This document shows positions 8,992 through 17,122 of a DNA stretch of 64,000 nt, in pieces. Every line of letters starts with the position of its first letter. Position 1 is the stretch's first letter. The position numbers and the translations under genes are program-made. Origin of the DNA: AAA044-D11 sp965268555 (lineage in GTDB: Bacteria; Actinomycetota; Actinomycetes; Nanopelagicales; Nanopelagicaceae); contig OZ254174.1 of assembly GCA_965268555.1 (NCBI GenBank), positions 496,001 through 560,000 of the forward strand, written 5' to 3'. The notes under the pieces were generated by a model, which saw only the letters and a list, made by a program, of their open reading frames with translations, ran no database searches and was not told the DNA's origin.

Positions 8992-9375
8992 CTACTTTGC
9001 AGCAGCCTTCTTACGACGACGCTTCTTTGGAGCAGCTGCTGAAGCTGCTGCCTTCTTGCGACGCTTCTTTGGAGCAGCCTTCTTAGCTGCTGCCTTCTTA
9101 CGACGCTTTGGAGCAGCCTTCTTAGCTGCTGCCTTCTTGCGGCGCTTCTTTGGAGCAGCCTTCTTAGCTGCTGCCTTCTTACGACGCTTTGGAGCAGCCT
9201 TCTTAGCTGCTGCCTTCTTACGACGCTTTGGAGCAGCCTTCTTAGCTGCTGCCTTCTTGCGACGCTTCTTTGGTGCTGCTGTAGCAGCTGCCTTCTTGCG
9301 ACGCTTCTTTGGTGCTGCTGGAGCAGCTGCCTTCTTGCGACGCTTCTTTGGTGCAGATTTCTTAGCTGCGGCCAT
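8992..9375 (-). CDS. Lys/Ala/Arg-rich repeat protein, histone H1-like
   Basis: A 127-aa protein made almost wholly of about nine tandem 13-14-residue units of the type KKAAPKKRRKKAAA. It uses only Met, Ala, Lys, Arg, Pro, Ser and Thr and has no acidic or aromatic residue. Such tails resemble the C-terminal regions of actinobacterial HU/HupB and eukaryotic or bacterial H1-like proteins, which bind and condense DNA without a fold of their own; here no HU body is attached. The start ATG has a good Shine-Dalgarno sequence (AGGAG, about six bases upstream). The role in nucleoid binding is inferred from composition. Confidence 0.8.
   Translation of the reverse strand: MAAAKKSAPKKRRKKAAAPAAPKKRRKKAAATAAPKKRRKKAAAKKAAPKRRKKAAAKKAAPKRRKKAAAKKAAPKKRRKKAAAKKAAPKRRKKAAAKKAAPKKRRKKAAASAAAPKKRRRKKAAAK
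8996..9360. repeat. Intragenic tandem repeat, 39/42-bp units
   Basis: The coding sequence consists of near-identical units (for example TTCTTAGCTGCTGCCTTCTT then ACGACGCTTTGGAGCAGCC) repeated with periods of 39 or 42 bp. Unit-number variation between strains is expected by slippage or recombination. Confidence 0.85.
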
Positions 9376-9560
9376 TTACATCTCCTAATCAGAATAGTTC
9401 GATCCGTCACCGAACCTGTTCATGGATAAGCGTGTCACCAATTGCAAAAAGTTTCCACTATTTTGAGTGATTTTTTACCTGCGTGTCGCAACAATATTTT
9501 CATATTTTTTTATGTATTTCGGCAAATTATTTTCGCAATTTTCGGCGAAATTATTTAAAT
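9376..9560. other. AT-rich intergenic region upstream of the repeat protein
   Basis: A 185-bp gap with long A/T runs on the MFS side (9470-9560) and the Shine-Dalgarno sequence of the Lys-rich gene on the other. It must hold the promoter of the Lys-rich gene and the 3' end of the MFS transcript. I see no hairpin or ORF in it. Confidence 0.4.
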
Positions 9561-10856
9561 TTATTGATCTAAATCTGAATTTTTTGCCAAATTTGCACTT
9601 TCGGCCCGAATTTTTCGTTGTTCGACGGCAAATTCGTTCGTTCTGACGTCATATTTTCTAAATTTTGGCAATGCAGCGGCCGCAATCGACACAAATCCGA
9701 TGCAAAGTAGACCACCACTTACTACTGAAGTCTTCAAGTTGGTAACCGCGGCGAATGTTCCGGCCCGCATCTGCCCACCAAGTGGTCCAACAGAGTAAGA
9801 AAGCAATTCGATTCCTGCCAATCGTCCGCGAAGCTCGTCCGGGATTGATTGGTTCCAGATCGCTCCTCGGAAAAGCGCACTGACCATATCGGCGGCACCG
9901 GCCAGTGCCAAGAAAAAGAGAATTAGGAATAGCGAATCGGTGACACCAGCCATCGCAATAGCCGCACCCCAGCCAAGTGCCCCGAGAAAAACCGCTCGAC
10001 CATGATGATGATAATTTTTTATCCAACCACTTGTCAGAGTTACCAGAACCGAACCTATAGTTCCGGCGGCATAGAAGAGTCCAAGGGCCCAAGTGGCATT
10101 TAATTGATCAGCCCAGAATGGAAAGAGTGCATTTGGCATCGCAAAGAACATTGCCGCTAGGTCCACCAAGTAAGTGCCCAGTAGGTCTTTGCGAGAGGTT
10201 GCATATTTTATGCCTTCTATCATCGCGCTAATTGTTGGAGCAGATTCTTTACTTGTCGGCTTTACAGATTTAACTCGAGCAATAATTAACAGCGAGATTG
10301 CAAAAGTTAATACATCCGCTAAGTAGGCAGTTCCGATGCCAGTCGTTGCAAGGAGAATGCCGGCAAGGGCAGGTCCCGTGATTACTCCGGTCTGCCAACG
10401 CAAAGACATGAGTGCACTTGCTGCAGGTAAATCATCATGGCCAACAAGTCTTGGCAATATCGCATCGGCACTTGGTCGCTGCAGGCCATCGAGGGCGGCG
10501 AAAGAAGCGGCGACGATATAAATCCAAACCAGACTCGGCTTCTCAAGTTGGGAATTTATAAAGAGTGAGAAAGTCATGAGCATTAGGGCAGATTCGGTTA
10601 TGAAAATCATCTTCCGTCGGTCCACGCGATCGGCCAGTACTCCGCCATATAGCCCAAAAATGATTAGCGGTATCAATTCGACCGCTCCCATAAGCCCAAC
10701 TGCTATGTAGGAGTTGGTAAGTTCTTTGATCTGAAAGGGCAGAGCGACGTAAGTAATCATCGAACCGAAGTAGCTGATCAGACCAGAGGCCCAGAGGCGT
10801 CGAAAATCTGGATATTTGCGAAGCGGGGAGATATCGACCGCAATCTTTTTCAGCAC
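9561..10856 (-). CDS. MFS transporter, EntS-like exporter
   Basis: A 431-aa protein with about twelve membrane segments. The MFS motif A is present as GGVLADRVDRRKMIF after segment two. The opening (DISPLRKYPDFRRLWASGLISYFGSMITYVALPFQ) matches the EntS/tetronasin-type MFS_3 exporters of small molecules. The C-terminal 35 residues are hydrophilic. It starts with GTG, with TAGATT six bases upstream on the minus strand. A palindrome overlaps that -10 box. The cargo is unknown. Confidence 0.85.
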   Translation of the reverse strand: MLKKIAVDISPLRKYPDFRRLWASGLISYFGSMITYVALPFQIKELTNSYIAVGLMGAVELIPLIIFGLYGGVLADRVDRRKMIFITESALMLMTFSLFINSQLEKPSLVWIYIVAASFAALDGLQRPSADAILPRLVGHDDLPAASALMSLRWQTGVITGPALAGILLATTGIGTAYLADVLTFAISLLIIARVKSVKPTSKESAPTISAMIEGIKYATSRKDLLGTYLVDLAAMFFAMPNALFPFWADQLNATWALGLFYAAGTIGSVLVTLTSGWIKNYHHHGRAVFLGALGWGAAIAMAGVTDSLFLILFFLALAGAADMVSALFRGAIWNQSIPDELRGRLAGIELLSYSVGPLGGQMRAGTFAAVTNLKTSVVSGGLLCIGFVSIAAAALPKFRKYDVRTNEFAVEQRKIRAESANLAKNSDLDQ

Positions 10857-10862
10857 GGCGAT

Positions 10863-10880
10863 AATCTAGTTAATAACTAG
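10863..10880. promoter_or_regulatory. -10 box of MFS gene overlapped by a 15-bp palindrome
   Basis: CTAGTTA (10866-10872), one central base, TAACTAG (10874-10880) form a perfect inverted repeat. It overlaps the minus-strand TAGATT hexamer (10863-10868) and the panB stop codon. Its position is that of a repressor operator for the exporter gene. Confidence 0.45.
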
Positions 10881-11680
10881 TGAAAAGTTTGCTCTGGCCC
10901 AGGGAATTGCCCAGAAGAAACTTCACTTGCATACTCTTTAGCGGCATTTAGCATCTCAATTCGCAGATTTCGATAGGCCTTAGCCAACTTAGGTGCGTTC
11001 TTGGTAATTCCCATCAAATCAGTCCAGACCAATACTTGGGCATCGCATTTCGCACCCGCACCAATTCCAATAACTGGAATCGAAAGCTCTTTAGTAATTT
11101 GTTCAGCCAATTCTTCTGGGACTAATTCCAGGACCAGCGCAAATACACCAGCAGCTTCAAGTGCTTTTGCATCCGCCAGAATCCTTGCCGCATCTTCGCC
11201 TCGACCTTGAACTTTAAAGCCACCGAGAGCATGAACAGATTGTGGAGTCAGGCCGAGATGCCCCATTACTGGGATTCCAGATTCGATGAGTTTTTTAATC
11301 TGCGGCACAACTCGGGCGCCACCTTCTAATTTAACGGCGTGGGCTTTAGCCTCTTTAAAAAATCTGATACCCGTAACAAGTGCTGCATCTGGTCCACTTT
11401 CATATGACCCAAATGGAAAGTCGGCCACAACCATTGCACGCGATGTCGCATTCACAACAGCCCGAGCTAGTGGGATTAATTCATCAACGGTTACTGGGAT
11501 GGTGTCGGCCGCCCCAAAGAAATTATTGCCTGCAGAATCGCCAACTAAGAGAACTGGGATTTGGGCTTCATCAAAAATCTCGGCAGTCATCTGCTCGTAC
11601 GAGGTAAGCATTGCCCATTTTTCGCCGCGCTTTTTATAGGCAGCAAGATCCGAAATGGAAATTCGATTATTGAGAGACAT
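10877..11680 (-). CDS. panB: 3-methyl-2-oxobutanoate hydroxymethyltransferase
   Basis: A 267-aa TIM-barrel enzyme of pantothenate synthesis, transferring hydroxymethyl from methylene-THF to ketoisovalerate. Recognisable are VLLVGDSAGNNFFG (Mg-binding Asp), the VADFPFGSYE segment, the KLEGG substrate loop, MGHLGLTPQSVHALGGFKVQGR, and the IPVIGIGAG motif. The start has a Shine-Dalgarno sequence (CCAGGAG). No other pan genes are in the window. Confidence 0.95.
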   Translation of the reverse strand: MSLNNRISISDLAAYKKRGEKWAMLTSYEQMTAEIFDEAQIPVLLVGDSAGNNFFGAADTIPVTVDELIPLARAVVNATSRAMVVADFPFGSYESGPDAALVTGIRFFKEAKAHAVKLEGGARVVPQIKKLIESGIPVMGHLGLTPQSVHALGGFKVQGRGEDAARILADAKALEAAGVFALVLELVPEELAEQITKELSIPVIGIGAGAKCDAQVLVWTDLMGITKNAPKLAKAYRNLRIEMLNAAKEYASEVSSGQFPGPEQTFH

Positions 11681-11778
11681 GCAAGGCTCCTGGATTCAAA
11701 GTTAGCGAACTCAAAGCCGGATTTCGGTCCCTGGTCGCTATTTGAACTACCGGAAAGTGTAACCAATAGTTGTGCGGG

Positions 11779-11784
11779 TAGGCT
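11779..11784 (+). promoter_or_regulatory. Leaderless-type -10 (TAGGCT) for nadE
   Basis: TAGGCT ends six bases before the ATG at 11791. No Shine-Dalgarno sequence is visible. Confidence 0.5.
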
Positions 11785-11790
11785 AGCCGC

Positions 11791-13503
11791 ATGGGAAATA
11801 ACGGCGGCCTAGCTATCGGTCAGCTCCGCATTGCCCTTGCACAAATCAATCCAACGCTCGGTGATCTAACTGGGAATAGCGAATTAGTTTGTGAGTACGC
11901 CGCCAAGGCAAGTGCTGCTGGCGCAAATGTTCTGCTCTTTCCCGAGATGGTTATGACTGGTTATCCGGTTGAGGACTTGGCGCTTCGCCAGACTTTTCGC
12001 AGTGCAAGCAAAGCTGCAGTTCTAGAGGTAGCAGACCGATTAGAGGATGAAGGCTTTGGTGAAATTCTTACAGTCATCGGATATTTAGATGGCAGCGCAG
12101 AGCAGAAACCACAGAATGCAGTAGCTCTGGTTTATCGTGGTGAAGTTGTTGCGACGTATGTGAAGCACCATCTTCCTAACTATGGCGTCTTTGATGAATT
12201 CCGAAACTTTGTAGCAGGCGACCGCTCTCTAGTTGTTCGCTTTCATGGCGTAGATATTGGGATTGCAATCTGTGAAGATATTTGGGTCGACGATGGACCT
12301 GTTGCAGAGCTAAAGGCTCGAACACCTGGCTTAGTTCTTGTGCCAAATGGCAGCCCGTTCGAGCGAGCTAAAGAAGATGTCCGTCAGTTATTGGTAAGGA
12401 AACGGGCAAAGGATATTGGCGCCCCATTGGCATATGTGAATATGACGGGCGCCCAAGATGATTTGGTGTTTGATGGCGACAGTATTGTCGCAACAGCTAA
12501 CGGCGACATTGTTGCCAGAGCCCCACAATTTTTCGATGGGCTCATGGTTGTTGATTTGGACCTTCGTCTTCGAACTTCTACGCCGGATGTTGTTATTAGC
12601 GATGTGCCACTTTTGGCATATGAAAAAATAACTCATGGCATTGCCCATCCAATGAGTGATTTGGCGCAGGCCTGGCAGGCCCTGGTTATTGGACTTCGCG
12701 ACTATGTTGAGAAGAACAAATTCAAGAGCGTAATTCTCGGGCTATCTGGCGGCATTGATTCTGCGCTAGTCGCAACGATCGCTGCAGATGCAATCGGAGC
12801 CGAGAGAGTATTTGGTGTCGGGTTGCCAAGCAGATATTCATCAGATCATTCACTAACCGATGCTGCCGAACTGGCGAAGAACCTCGGAGTTAATTATCGA
12901 GTTATTGAAATCGAGCCAATGGTTTCTACCTTCTTATCTCAACTCGGATTAACTGGATTAGCTGAAGAGAACGTTCAAGCCCGAGTTCGCGGAACGACTT
13001 TAATGGGGCTTTCAAATCAAGAGGGACATTTAGTTTTAGCAACCGGAAATAAATCAGAGCTAGCGGTCGGATATTCAACTATGTATGGCGATGCAGTCGG
13101 GGGATATGCCCCAATTAAAGATCTATTTAAATCTGAAGTTTGGGCGCTCTCAAAGTGGCGCAATGATCAGGCAATTAAGAATGGTCAAACGCCACCTATT
13201 CCAGTTAATTCGATTTCAAAAGAGCCAAGCGCAGAACTTCGACCTGGCCAGAAAGACACCGACTCATTGCCCGAATATTTAATTCTCGATCAAATCCTTC
13301 ATATCTATATTGACCAAGATTTAGGTCTTGCCGGAGTCCTGGCAGCGGGTTTTGATTTGGAGCTTGCGACGAAAGTTATTCGCATGGTTGATGCCGCTGA
13401 ATATAAGCGTCGCCAATATCCACCAGGAACGAAGATTTCTAAGCGGGCATTTGGTAAAGATCGAAGATTGCCAATTACCTCGGCCTGGCGTGAGCACAAT
13501 TAA
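11791..13503 (+). CDS. nadE: Glutamine-dependent NAD+ synthetase
   Basis: A 570-aa two-domain enzyme that amidates nicotinic acid adenine dinucleotide to NAD+. The N-terminal nitrilase-type glutaminase domain (about 1-270) shows the triad regions FPEMVMTGYP (Glu), VKHHLPNYGVFDE (Lys) and IAICEDIW (Cys). The C-terminal synthetase domain holds the ATP PP-loop LGLSGGIDSALVA and the later GNKSELAVGYSTMYGD and RPGQKDTDSLP motifs. The length is normal for the shorter actinobacterial/proteobacterial form. Confidence 0.95.
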   Translation: MGNNGGLAIGQLRIALAQINPTLGDLTGNSELVCEYAAKASAAGANVLLFPEMVMTGYPVEDLALRQTFRSASKAAVLEVADRLEDEGFGEILTVIGYLDGSAEQKPQNAVALVYRGEVVATYVKHHLPNYGVFDEFRNFVAGDRSLVVRFHGVDIGIAICEDIWVDDGPVAELKARTPGLVLVPNGSPFERAKEDVRQLLVRKRAKDIGAPLAYVNMTGAQDDLVFDGDSIVATANGDIVARAPQFFDGLMVVDLDLRLRTSTPDVVISDVPLLAYEKITHGIAHPMSDLAQAWQALVIGLRDYVEKNKFKSVILGLSGGIDSALVATIAADAIGAERVFGVGLPSRYSSDHSLTDAAELAKNLGVNYRVIEIEPMVSTFLSQLGLTGLAEENVQARVRGTTLMGLSNQEGHLVLATGNKSELAVGYSTMYGDAVGGYAPIKDLFKSEVWALSKWRNDQAIKNGQTPPIPVNSISKEPSAELRPGQKDTDSLPEYLILDQILHIYIDQDLGLAGVLAAGFDLELATKVIRMVDAAEYKRRQYPPGTKISKRAFGKDRRLPITSAWREHN

Positions 13504-13613
13504 GCACCTGCAATTTATTAGCAACTAGACACCAGCAACCAGCGCTCTTTAGAATTCCTGAATTCGGGGAATCCCAATGTTGTAACAAATAGAAGAAGTG
13601 AAGGGCGAAAAGA

Positions 13614-14465
13614 ATGAAAAAACTTAAGTTAATTACGCCGCTAGCAATTGCAGCACTATTGCTTACAAGCTGTGGCTCATCAGACGATAGCAAGTCTGCT
13701 TCAGCTTCTGCTGAGTGCAAGGCGGGCGCGCTTTCAACAGTTACGCCAAAGGTTTTAACAATTGCTACTGGCGAACCTGCATATTCACCATGGGTTCTAA
13801 ATGACAAGCCAGAATCAGGCGAAGGCTTTGAAGCAGCAGTCGCTTATGCAATTGCAAAGGAGCTTGGTTACAAGAATGAGAACGTTAAGTGGATTCGCAC
13901 CACATTCGATGGCGCAATCGCTCCAGGACCAAAGACTTTCGACTTCAACATTCAGCAATATTCAATTACTGCAGAACGTGCCAAAGTTGTTGACTTCTCA
14001 TCTTCTTATTACAAGTCAAACCAATCAATAGTCTCCTTCAAGGGAAGCAAGATTGCTGGCGCAAAATCAATTGCTGATATCAAGGCAGCTAATCCAAAGA
14101 TTGGCGCAGCTGTAGGGACAACATCGTTAGATGCTGTTGAAAACGTGCTTGGCCTTAAGGCTCAAGTTTTCAATGACAACGCTGCTGGTGTTGCCGCCCT
14201 TAAGAATGGTCAGATTGATGGCTTCGTGGTTGATCTACCAACAGCTTTCTATTTATCTGCCGCTGAAATTGATAACGGAATCATTGTTGGCCAACTTGAG
14301 AATTCAAGTTCAGCTGATGAAGGTGCCGGACTACTTCTCGCAAAGGACAGCCCAATCACAGCCTGCGTTACTAACGCACTTGAGGCAGTTCGCAAGAGCG
14401 GTGAATTGGAAAAGATCACTAATAAGTGGCTAACTTCTGCTGCAGGAGCGCCGTTCTTAAAGTAA
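13614..14465 (+). CDS. Amino-acid ABC transporter substrate-binding lipoprotein
   Basis: A 283-aa extracytoplasmic binding protein. The signal peptide ends in a lipobox (LLLTSC, lipidated Cys20), followed by a Ser/Ala-rich linker and a periplasmic-binding-protein type 2 fold (SBP_bac_3): GFEAAVAYAIAKELGY, DFNIQQYSITAERAKVVDFS and KIGAAVGTTS. It heads a three-gene ABC operon with the N-formylglutamate amidohydrolase gene downstream. The ligand is probably a polar amino acid or derivative. A weak GAAGGG-type Shine-Dalgarno sequence precedes the start. Confidence 0.9.
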   Translation: MKKLKLITPLAIAALLLTSCGSSDDSKSASASAECKAGALSTVTPKVLTIATGEPAYSPWVLNDKPESGEGFEAAVAYAIAKELGYKNENVKWIRTTFDGAIAPGPKTFDFNIQQYSITAERAKVVDFSSSYYKSNQSIVSFKGSKIAGAKSIADIKAANPKIGAAVGTTSLDAVENVLGLKAQVFNDNAAGVAALKNGQIDGFVVDLPTAFYLSAAEIDNGIIVGQLENSSSADEGAGLLLAKDSPITACVTNALEAVRKSGELEKITNKWLTSAAGAPFLK

Positions 14466-14478
14466 TCTCCAACCTAAT

Positions 14479-15390
14479 ATGAGTAATGACATGGGGCGTC
14501 CATCTGAATCTGATTCAGGTGCGGCGCCCTATAACTTTGGTGGCGATTGGGTTCCAAGCGAACTCGAAATTGCCAGACGAGCCGCCCGCAGATCCCGCAA
14601 TATTAGAAATTCAATAATTGCCGTTATATCTAGCATTGTTGTTATCGGCGGCCTGGCTTTAGTTGCAGTTACCTCGCCCGGTTGGAAATCTCTATCTGAC
14701 ACCTTCTTCGCCTGGGCTTATGGTGTTGAGGTTTTACCAAAGATAATTCTTGGTTTTGGAACCAACGTAACTCTGACCTTAATTGCATCAACTTGTGTAG
14801 CGATTCTCGGATTGAGTATCGCTTTGATTAGAACTTCCAGGTCACCGGCGCTTGCGCCATTTCGAATTCTGGCCACCCTATATGTCGACGTCTTTCGTGG
14901 CATTCCTATGCTTTTGGTAATTCTGCTAGTCGGCTTTGGAATCCCAGCACTTAGAATTCAAGGTCTGACAAATAATGTTTTAGTACTTGGAACAATCGCA
15001 GTGATAATTACTTACACCGCATATGTTGCAGAAGTAATTCGAAGCGGAATCCTTACAATTCATCCCAGCCAGCGAGCAGCTGCTAGATCCCTTGGGTTAA
15101 GCCACTTCCAGAGTCTGCGCTATGTCGTATTGCCTCAAGCATTTCGAAGAGTAACGCCACCGCTTTTAAATGATCTGGTCGCATTGATTAAGGACACGGG
15201 CCTAGTTTCAATTCTCGGTGTTACCGATGCTGTCCGTGCGGCCCAAATTGCCAGCAGCAGAAGCTTTAATTACACGCCATATGTAATGGCAGCAATTATC
15301 TTTCTTCTCGTAACTATTCCGCTTACTCGATTCACCGATCGCACACTACGCCGATCAATCGAGCGCCAGAATGCGACAGGTGTTGCATGA
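14479..15390 (+). CDS. Amino-acid ABC transporter permease (HisM/GlnP type)
   Basis: A 303-aa inner-membrane permease with a hydrophilic, charged N-terminal tail of about 45 residues, then roughly five to six membrane segments. The EAA loop is LSLGLSHFQSLRYVVLPQAFRRVTPPLLND, which docks the ATPase. It belongs to the His/Glu/Gln/Arg polar amino acid permease family. A single permease gene implies a homodimer. The last four bases overlap the ATPase gene (ATGA), showing translational coupling. Confidence 0.9.
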   Translation: MSNDMGRPSESDSGAAPYNFGGDWVPSELEIARRAARRSRNIRNSIIAVISSIVVIGGLALVAVTSPGWKSLSDTFFAWAYGVEVLPKIILGFGTNVTLTLIASTCVAILGLSIALIRTSRSPALAPFRILATLYVDVFRGIPMLLVILLVGFGIPALRIQGLTNNVLVLGTIAVIITYTAYVAEVIRSGILTIHPSQRAAARSLGLSHFQSLRYVVLPQAFRRVTPPLLNDLVALIKDTGLVSILGVTDAVRAAQIASSRSFNYTPYVMAAIIFLLVTIPLTRFTDRTLRRSIERQNATGVA

Positions 15391-16136
15391 GTCAACCAGT
15401 TCTCGAAGTTAAAAAATTACGGAAGTCATATGGCTCAGAAGTTGTTCTTGAAGATATTTCATTTACCGTGCCTGTTCACACCGCGACGGTATTCATTGGC
15501 TCATCTGGGTCTGGTAAATCAACGCTACTTCGTTGCATAAATTTGCTCGATCAAATCGACGATGGCTCAATTGTTTTAGATGGCGAAGATATAACCGCAG
15601 TTGATGCTGATGTAGATAAGGTCCGCCGCAAACTAGGTATCGTCTTTCAATCCTTCAATCTCTTTCCACACATGAAGGTAATCGACAACATCACCTTGGC
15701 TCCGATGAAAGTCCAAGGAATCTCGAAGGAAATTGCCCGAGAGAACGCCTACAAGTTATTGGATCGATTCGGCTTACATGACAAGGCCGAGAATTATCCA
15801 GATCGACTAAGTGGTGGCCAACAGCAACGCGTGGCAATCATTAGATCTATTGCAGTTGCGCCAAGACTTTTGTTGTTGGATGAAATTACATCTGCGTTGG
15901 ATCCGGTCTTAGTCAACGAAGTTCTATCGACTGTTCGAGATCTGAAAATTGAAGGCATGACAATGGTTTTGGCTACTCACGAAATGGGTTTTGCAAAACA
16001 AGTCGCAGATGAAGTTTGTTTCTTGCACCACGGAAAAATTCTGGAGTGGGGAACCCCGGCTCAAATTCTTGAGGCGCCAAAGCAGCCAGAAACTAAAGAG
16101 TTTCTAAAACGAGTCCACGAGGCTGGTCGCCTTTAG
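15387..16136 (+). CDS. Amino-acid ABC transporter ATP-binding protein (GlnQ type)
   Basis: A 249-aa ATPase with Walker A GSSGSGKSTLLRC, Q-loop region VFQSFNLFPHM, signature LSGGQQQRVAI, Walker B LLLLDEITSALDP and switch His in LATHEMGFAK. The closest match is the polar amino acid uptake ATPases (GlnQ/HisP). The stop codon overlaps the GTG start of the next gene as TAGTG. Confidence 0.93.
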   Translation: MSQPVLEVKKLRKSYGSEVVLEDISFTVPVHTATVFIGSSGSGKSTLLRCINLLDQIDDGSIVLDGEDITAVDADVDKVRRKLGIVFQSFNLFPHMKVIDNITLAPMKVQGISKEIARENAYKLLDRFGLHDKAENYPDRLSGGQQQRVAIIRSIAVAPRLLLLDEITSALDPVLVNEVLSTVRDLKIEGMTMVLATHEMGFAKQVADEVCFLHHGKILEWGTPAQILEAPKQPETKEFLKRVHEAGRL

Positions 16137-16924
16137 TGGCAGATAACTTTGAGATTATTGCGGGGGATCCAACTTCACATTTAATTATTCATGTTCCGCA
16201 CTCTGCAAGGTATATCCCAGAAGAAGTTAGACGAGATATTTTGTTAGACGATAGCGATCTCGAAGCTGAATTAAATGAGATGACCGATTCGCTAACTGCC
16301 GAAATGGTGCTTCATGCCACTGCAAATCTAGTAAGCCCACCAACGTTGTTTATAAATAGGTTTTCTAGGCTAGTAATAGATCCAGAGCGTTTTCCAGATG
16401 AACGCGAGATTATGAATCAAGTTGGAATGGGAGCGGTTTACTCGAGGACTTCCTCAGGAGAACAACTTCGCGAACCTAATTTTGATTCAAGTCACTTGAT
16501 AGCCAACTACTACGTCCCATATGCCAAAGCTCTTACAGATCTAGTTTCAGATAAGTTAAAAATACATGACAAGGTTTTGATTATTGATTTTCATTCGTAT
16601 CGAAATGAGCAACATCCAAATGCGGTAAATCATGGCCAGGCCCGGCCGCCAGTTTGCATCGGCACTGATGCATTTCATACGCCAAGTGGGTTGGTTGAAC
16701 TTGCCCAATTGCAGTTCGCGCCATTTGGCGAGAGCGTTCTAAATCAGCCATATGCCGGAACCTATGTTCCATTGGATTTCTATCAGAGCGATCCTCGGGT
16801 CGCCTCGATCATGTTAGAAAATCGTGCCGATCTGCTTGTCGATGAGCGCCTAAACCCCGGCCCTAATTTCGATGAATATTCCAATGCGTTGGCGCAGTTC
16901 ATCACGCTCGCTGCAAACTATTAG
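16136..16924 (+). CDS. N-formylglutamate amidohydrolase family protein
   Basis: A 262-aa member of the FGase (HutG-type) family: HVPHSARYIP near the start, NRFSRLVIDPERFPDE, IIDFHSYRNE and the late NQPYAGTYVPLDFY stretch. The family hydrolyses N-formylglutamate to formate and glutamate, or related N-acyl amino acids. It overlaps the ABC ATPase gene by one base, so uptake and hydrolysis are linked; the imported solute may itself be an N-acylated or formylated amino acid (inference). The start is GTG. Confidence 0.85.
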   Translation: MADNFEIIAGDPTSHLIIHVPHSARYIPEEVRRDILLDDSDLEAELNEMTDSLTAEMVLHATANLVSPPTLFINRFSRLVIDPERFPDEREIMNQVGMGAVYSRTSSGEQLREPNFDSSHLIANYYVPYAKALTDLVSDKLKIHDKVLIIDFHSYRNEQHPNAVNHGQARPPVCIGTDAFHTPSGLVELAQLQFAPFGESVLNQPYAGTYVPLDFYQSDPRVASIMLENRADLLVDERLNPGPNFDEYSNALAQFITLAANY

Positions 16925-16963
16925 CAATTAGACATCTCGCATTTAGTTATTTACAATTTCGCC

Positions 16964-17083
16964 AAGGTCACGAGTTCCAGGTTTTAGCCCCGGCTTACTG
17001 GACGGCAACCCTCCACCACGGTGGGGTGCTCCGGGTGAAGACCAGGTCAGTTGCAAATTGCAATTGGCAAGCGTGGGTAACGA
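16964..17083 (+). promoter_or_regulatory. SAM-IV riboswitch
   Basis: Contains the conserved core GGTCACGAG, AGCCCCGGCTTACTGG, CGGCAACCCTCC, GGTGGGGTGCTCCGGGTGA and GACCAGG, followed by a 3' element GGCAAGCGTGGGTAACG. The first part is common to the SAM-I/SAM-IV group. The 3' element is that of actinobacterial SAM-IV. It lies in the 5' leader of metY and is expected to switch off metY (and metX) when SAM is plentiful. Confidence 0.92.
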
Positions 17084-17091
17084 ATAAAAAA

Positions 17092-17117
17092 CGCTACCCC
17101 CTTATTTTCTGGGAGGT
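17092..17117 (+). promoter_or_regulatory. Candidate expression platform: Shine-Dalgarno sequestering hairpin
   Basis: ACCCCC (17096-17101) can pair, with one mismatch, with the Shine-Dalgarno GGGAGGT (17111-17117) of metY. The same region, CGCTACCC (17092-17099), can instead pair with GGGTAACG (17075-17082) at the 3' edge of the aptamer, with one mismatch. The two pairings exclude each other, giving a plausible translational switch. Confidence 0.5.
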
Positions 17118-17122
17118 CTGTA

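Noticed and set aside
8996..9360. Regularly spaced repeats that could suggest a CRISPR array
   Set aside because: There are no unique spacers. The repeat is continuous, in frame and protein-coding.
8928..9410. Long open frames on both strands over the Lys-rich gene (for example 160 aa minus and 110 aa plus)
   Set aside because: They arise because the tandem codon repeats are open in several frames. Only the frame with a Shine-Dalgarno sequence and plausible composition is kept.
13552..13575. GAATTC-CT-GAATTC and nearby GGGGAATCCC as a possible terminator or operator after nadE
   Set aside because: The arms are short and there is no T run. I could not separate it from chance.
13475..13807. 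A 110-aa minus-strand frame over the ABC lipoprotein start
   Set aside because: It overlaps the signal peptide region of a certain gene, and no promoter or ribosome site fits.
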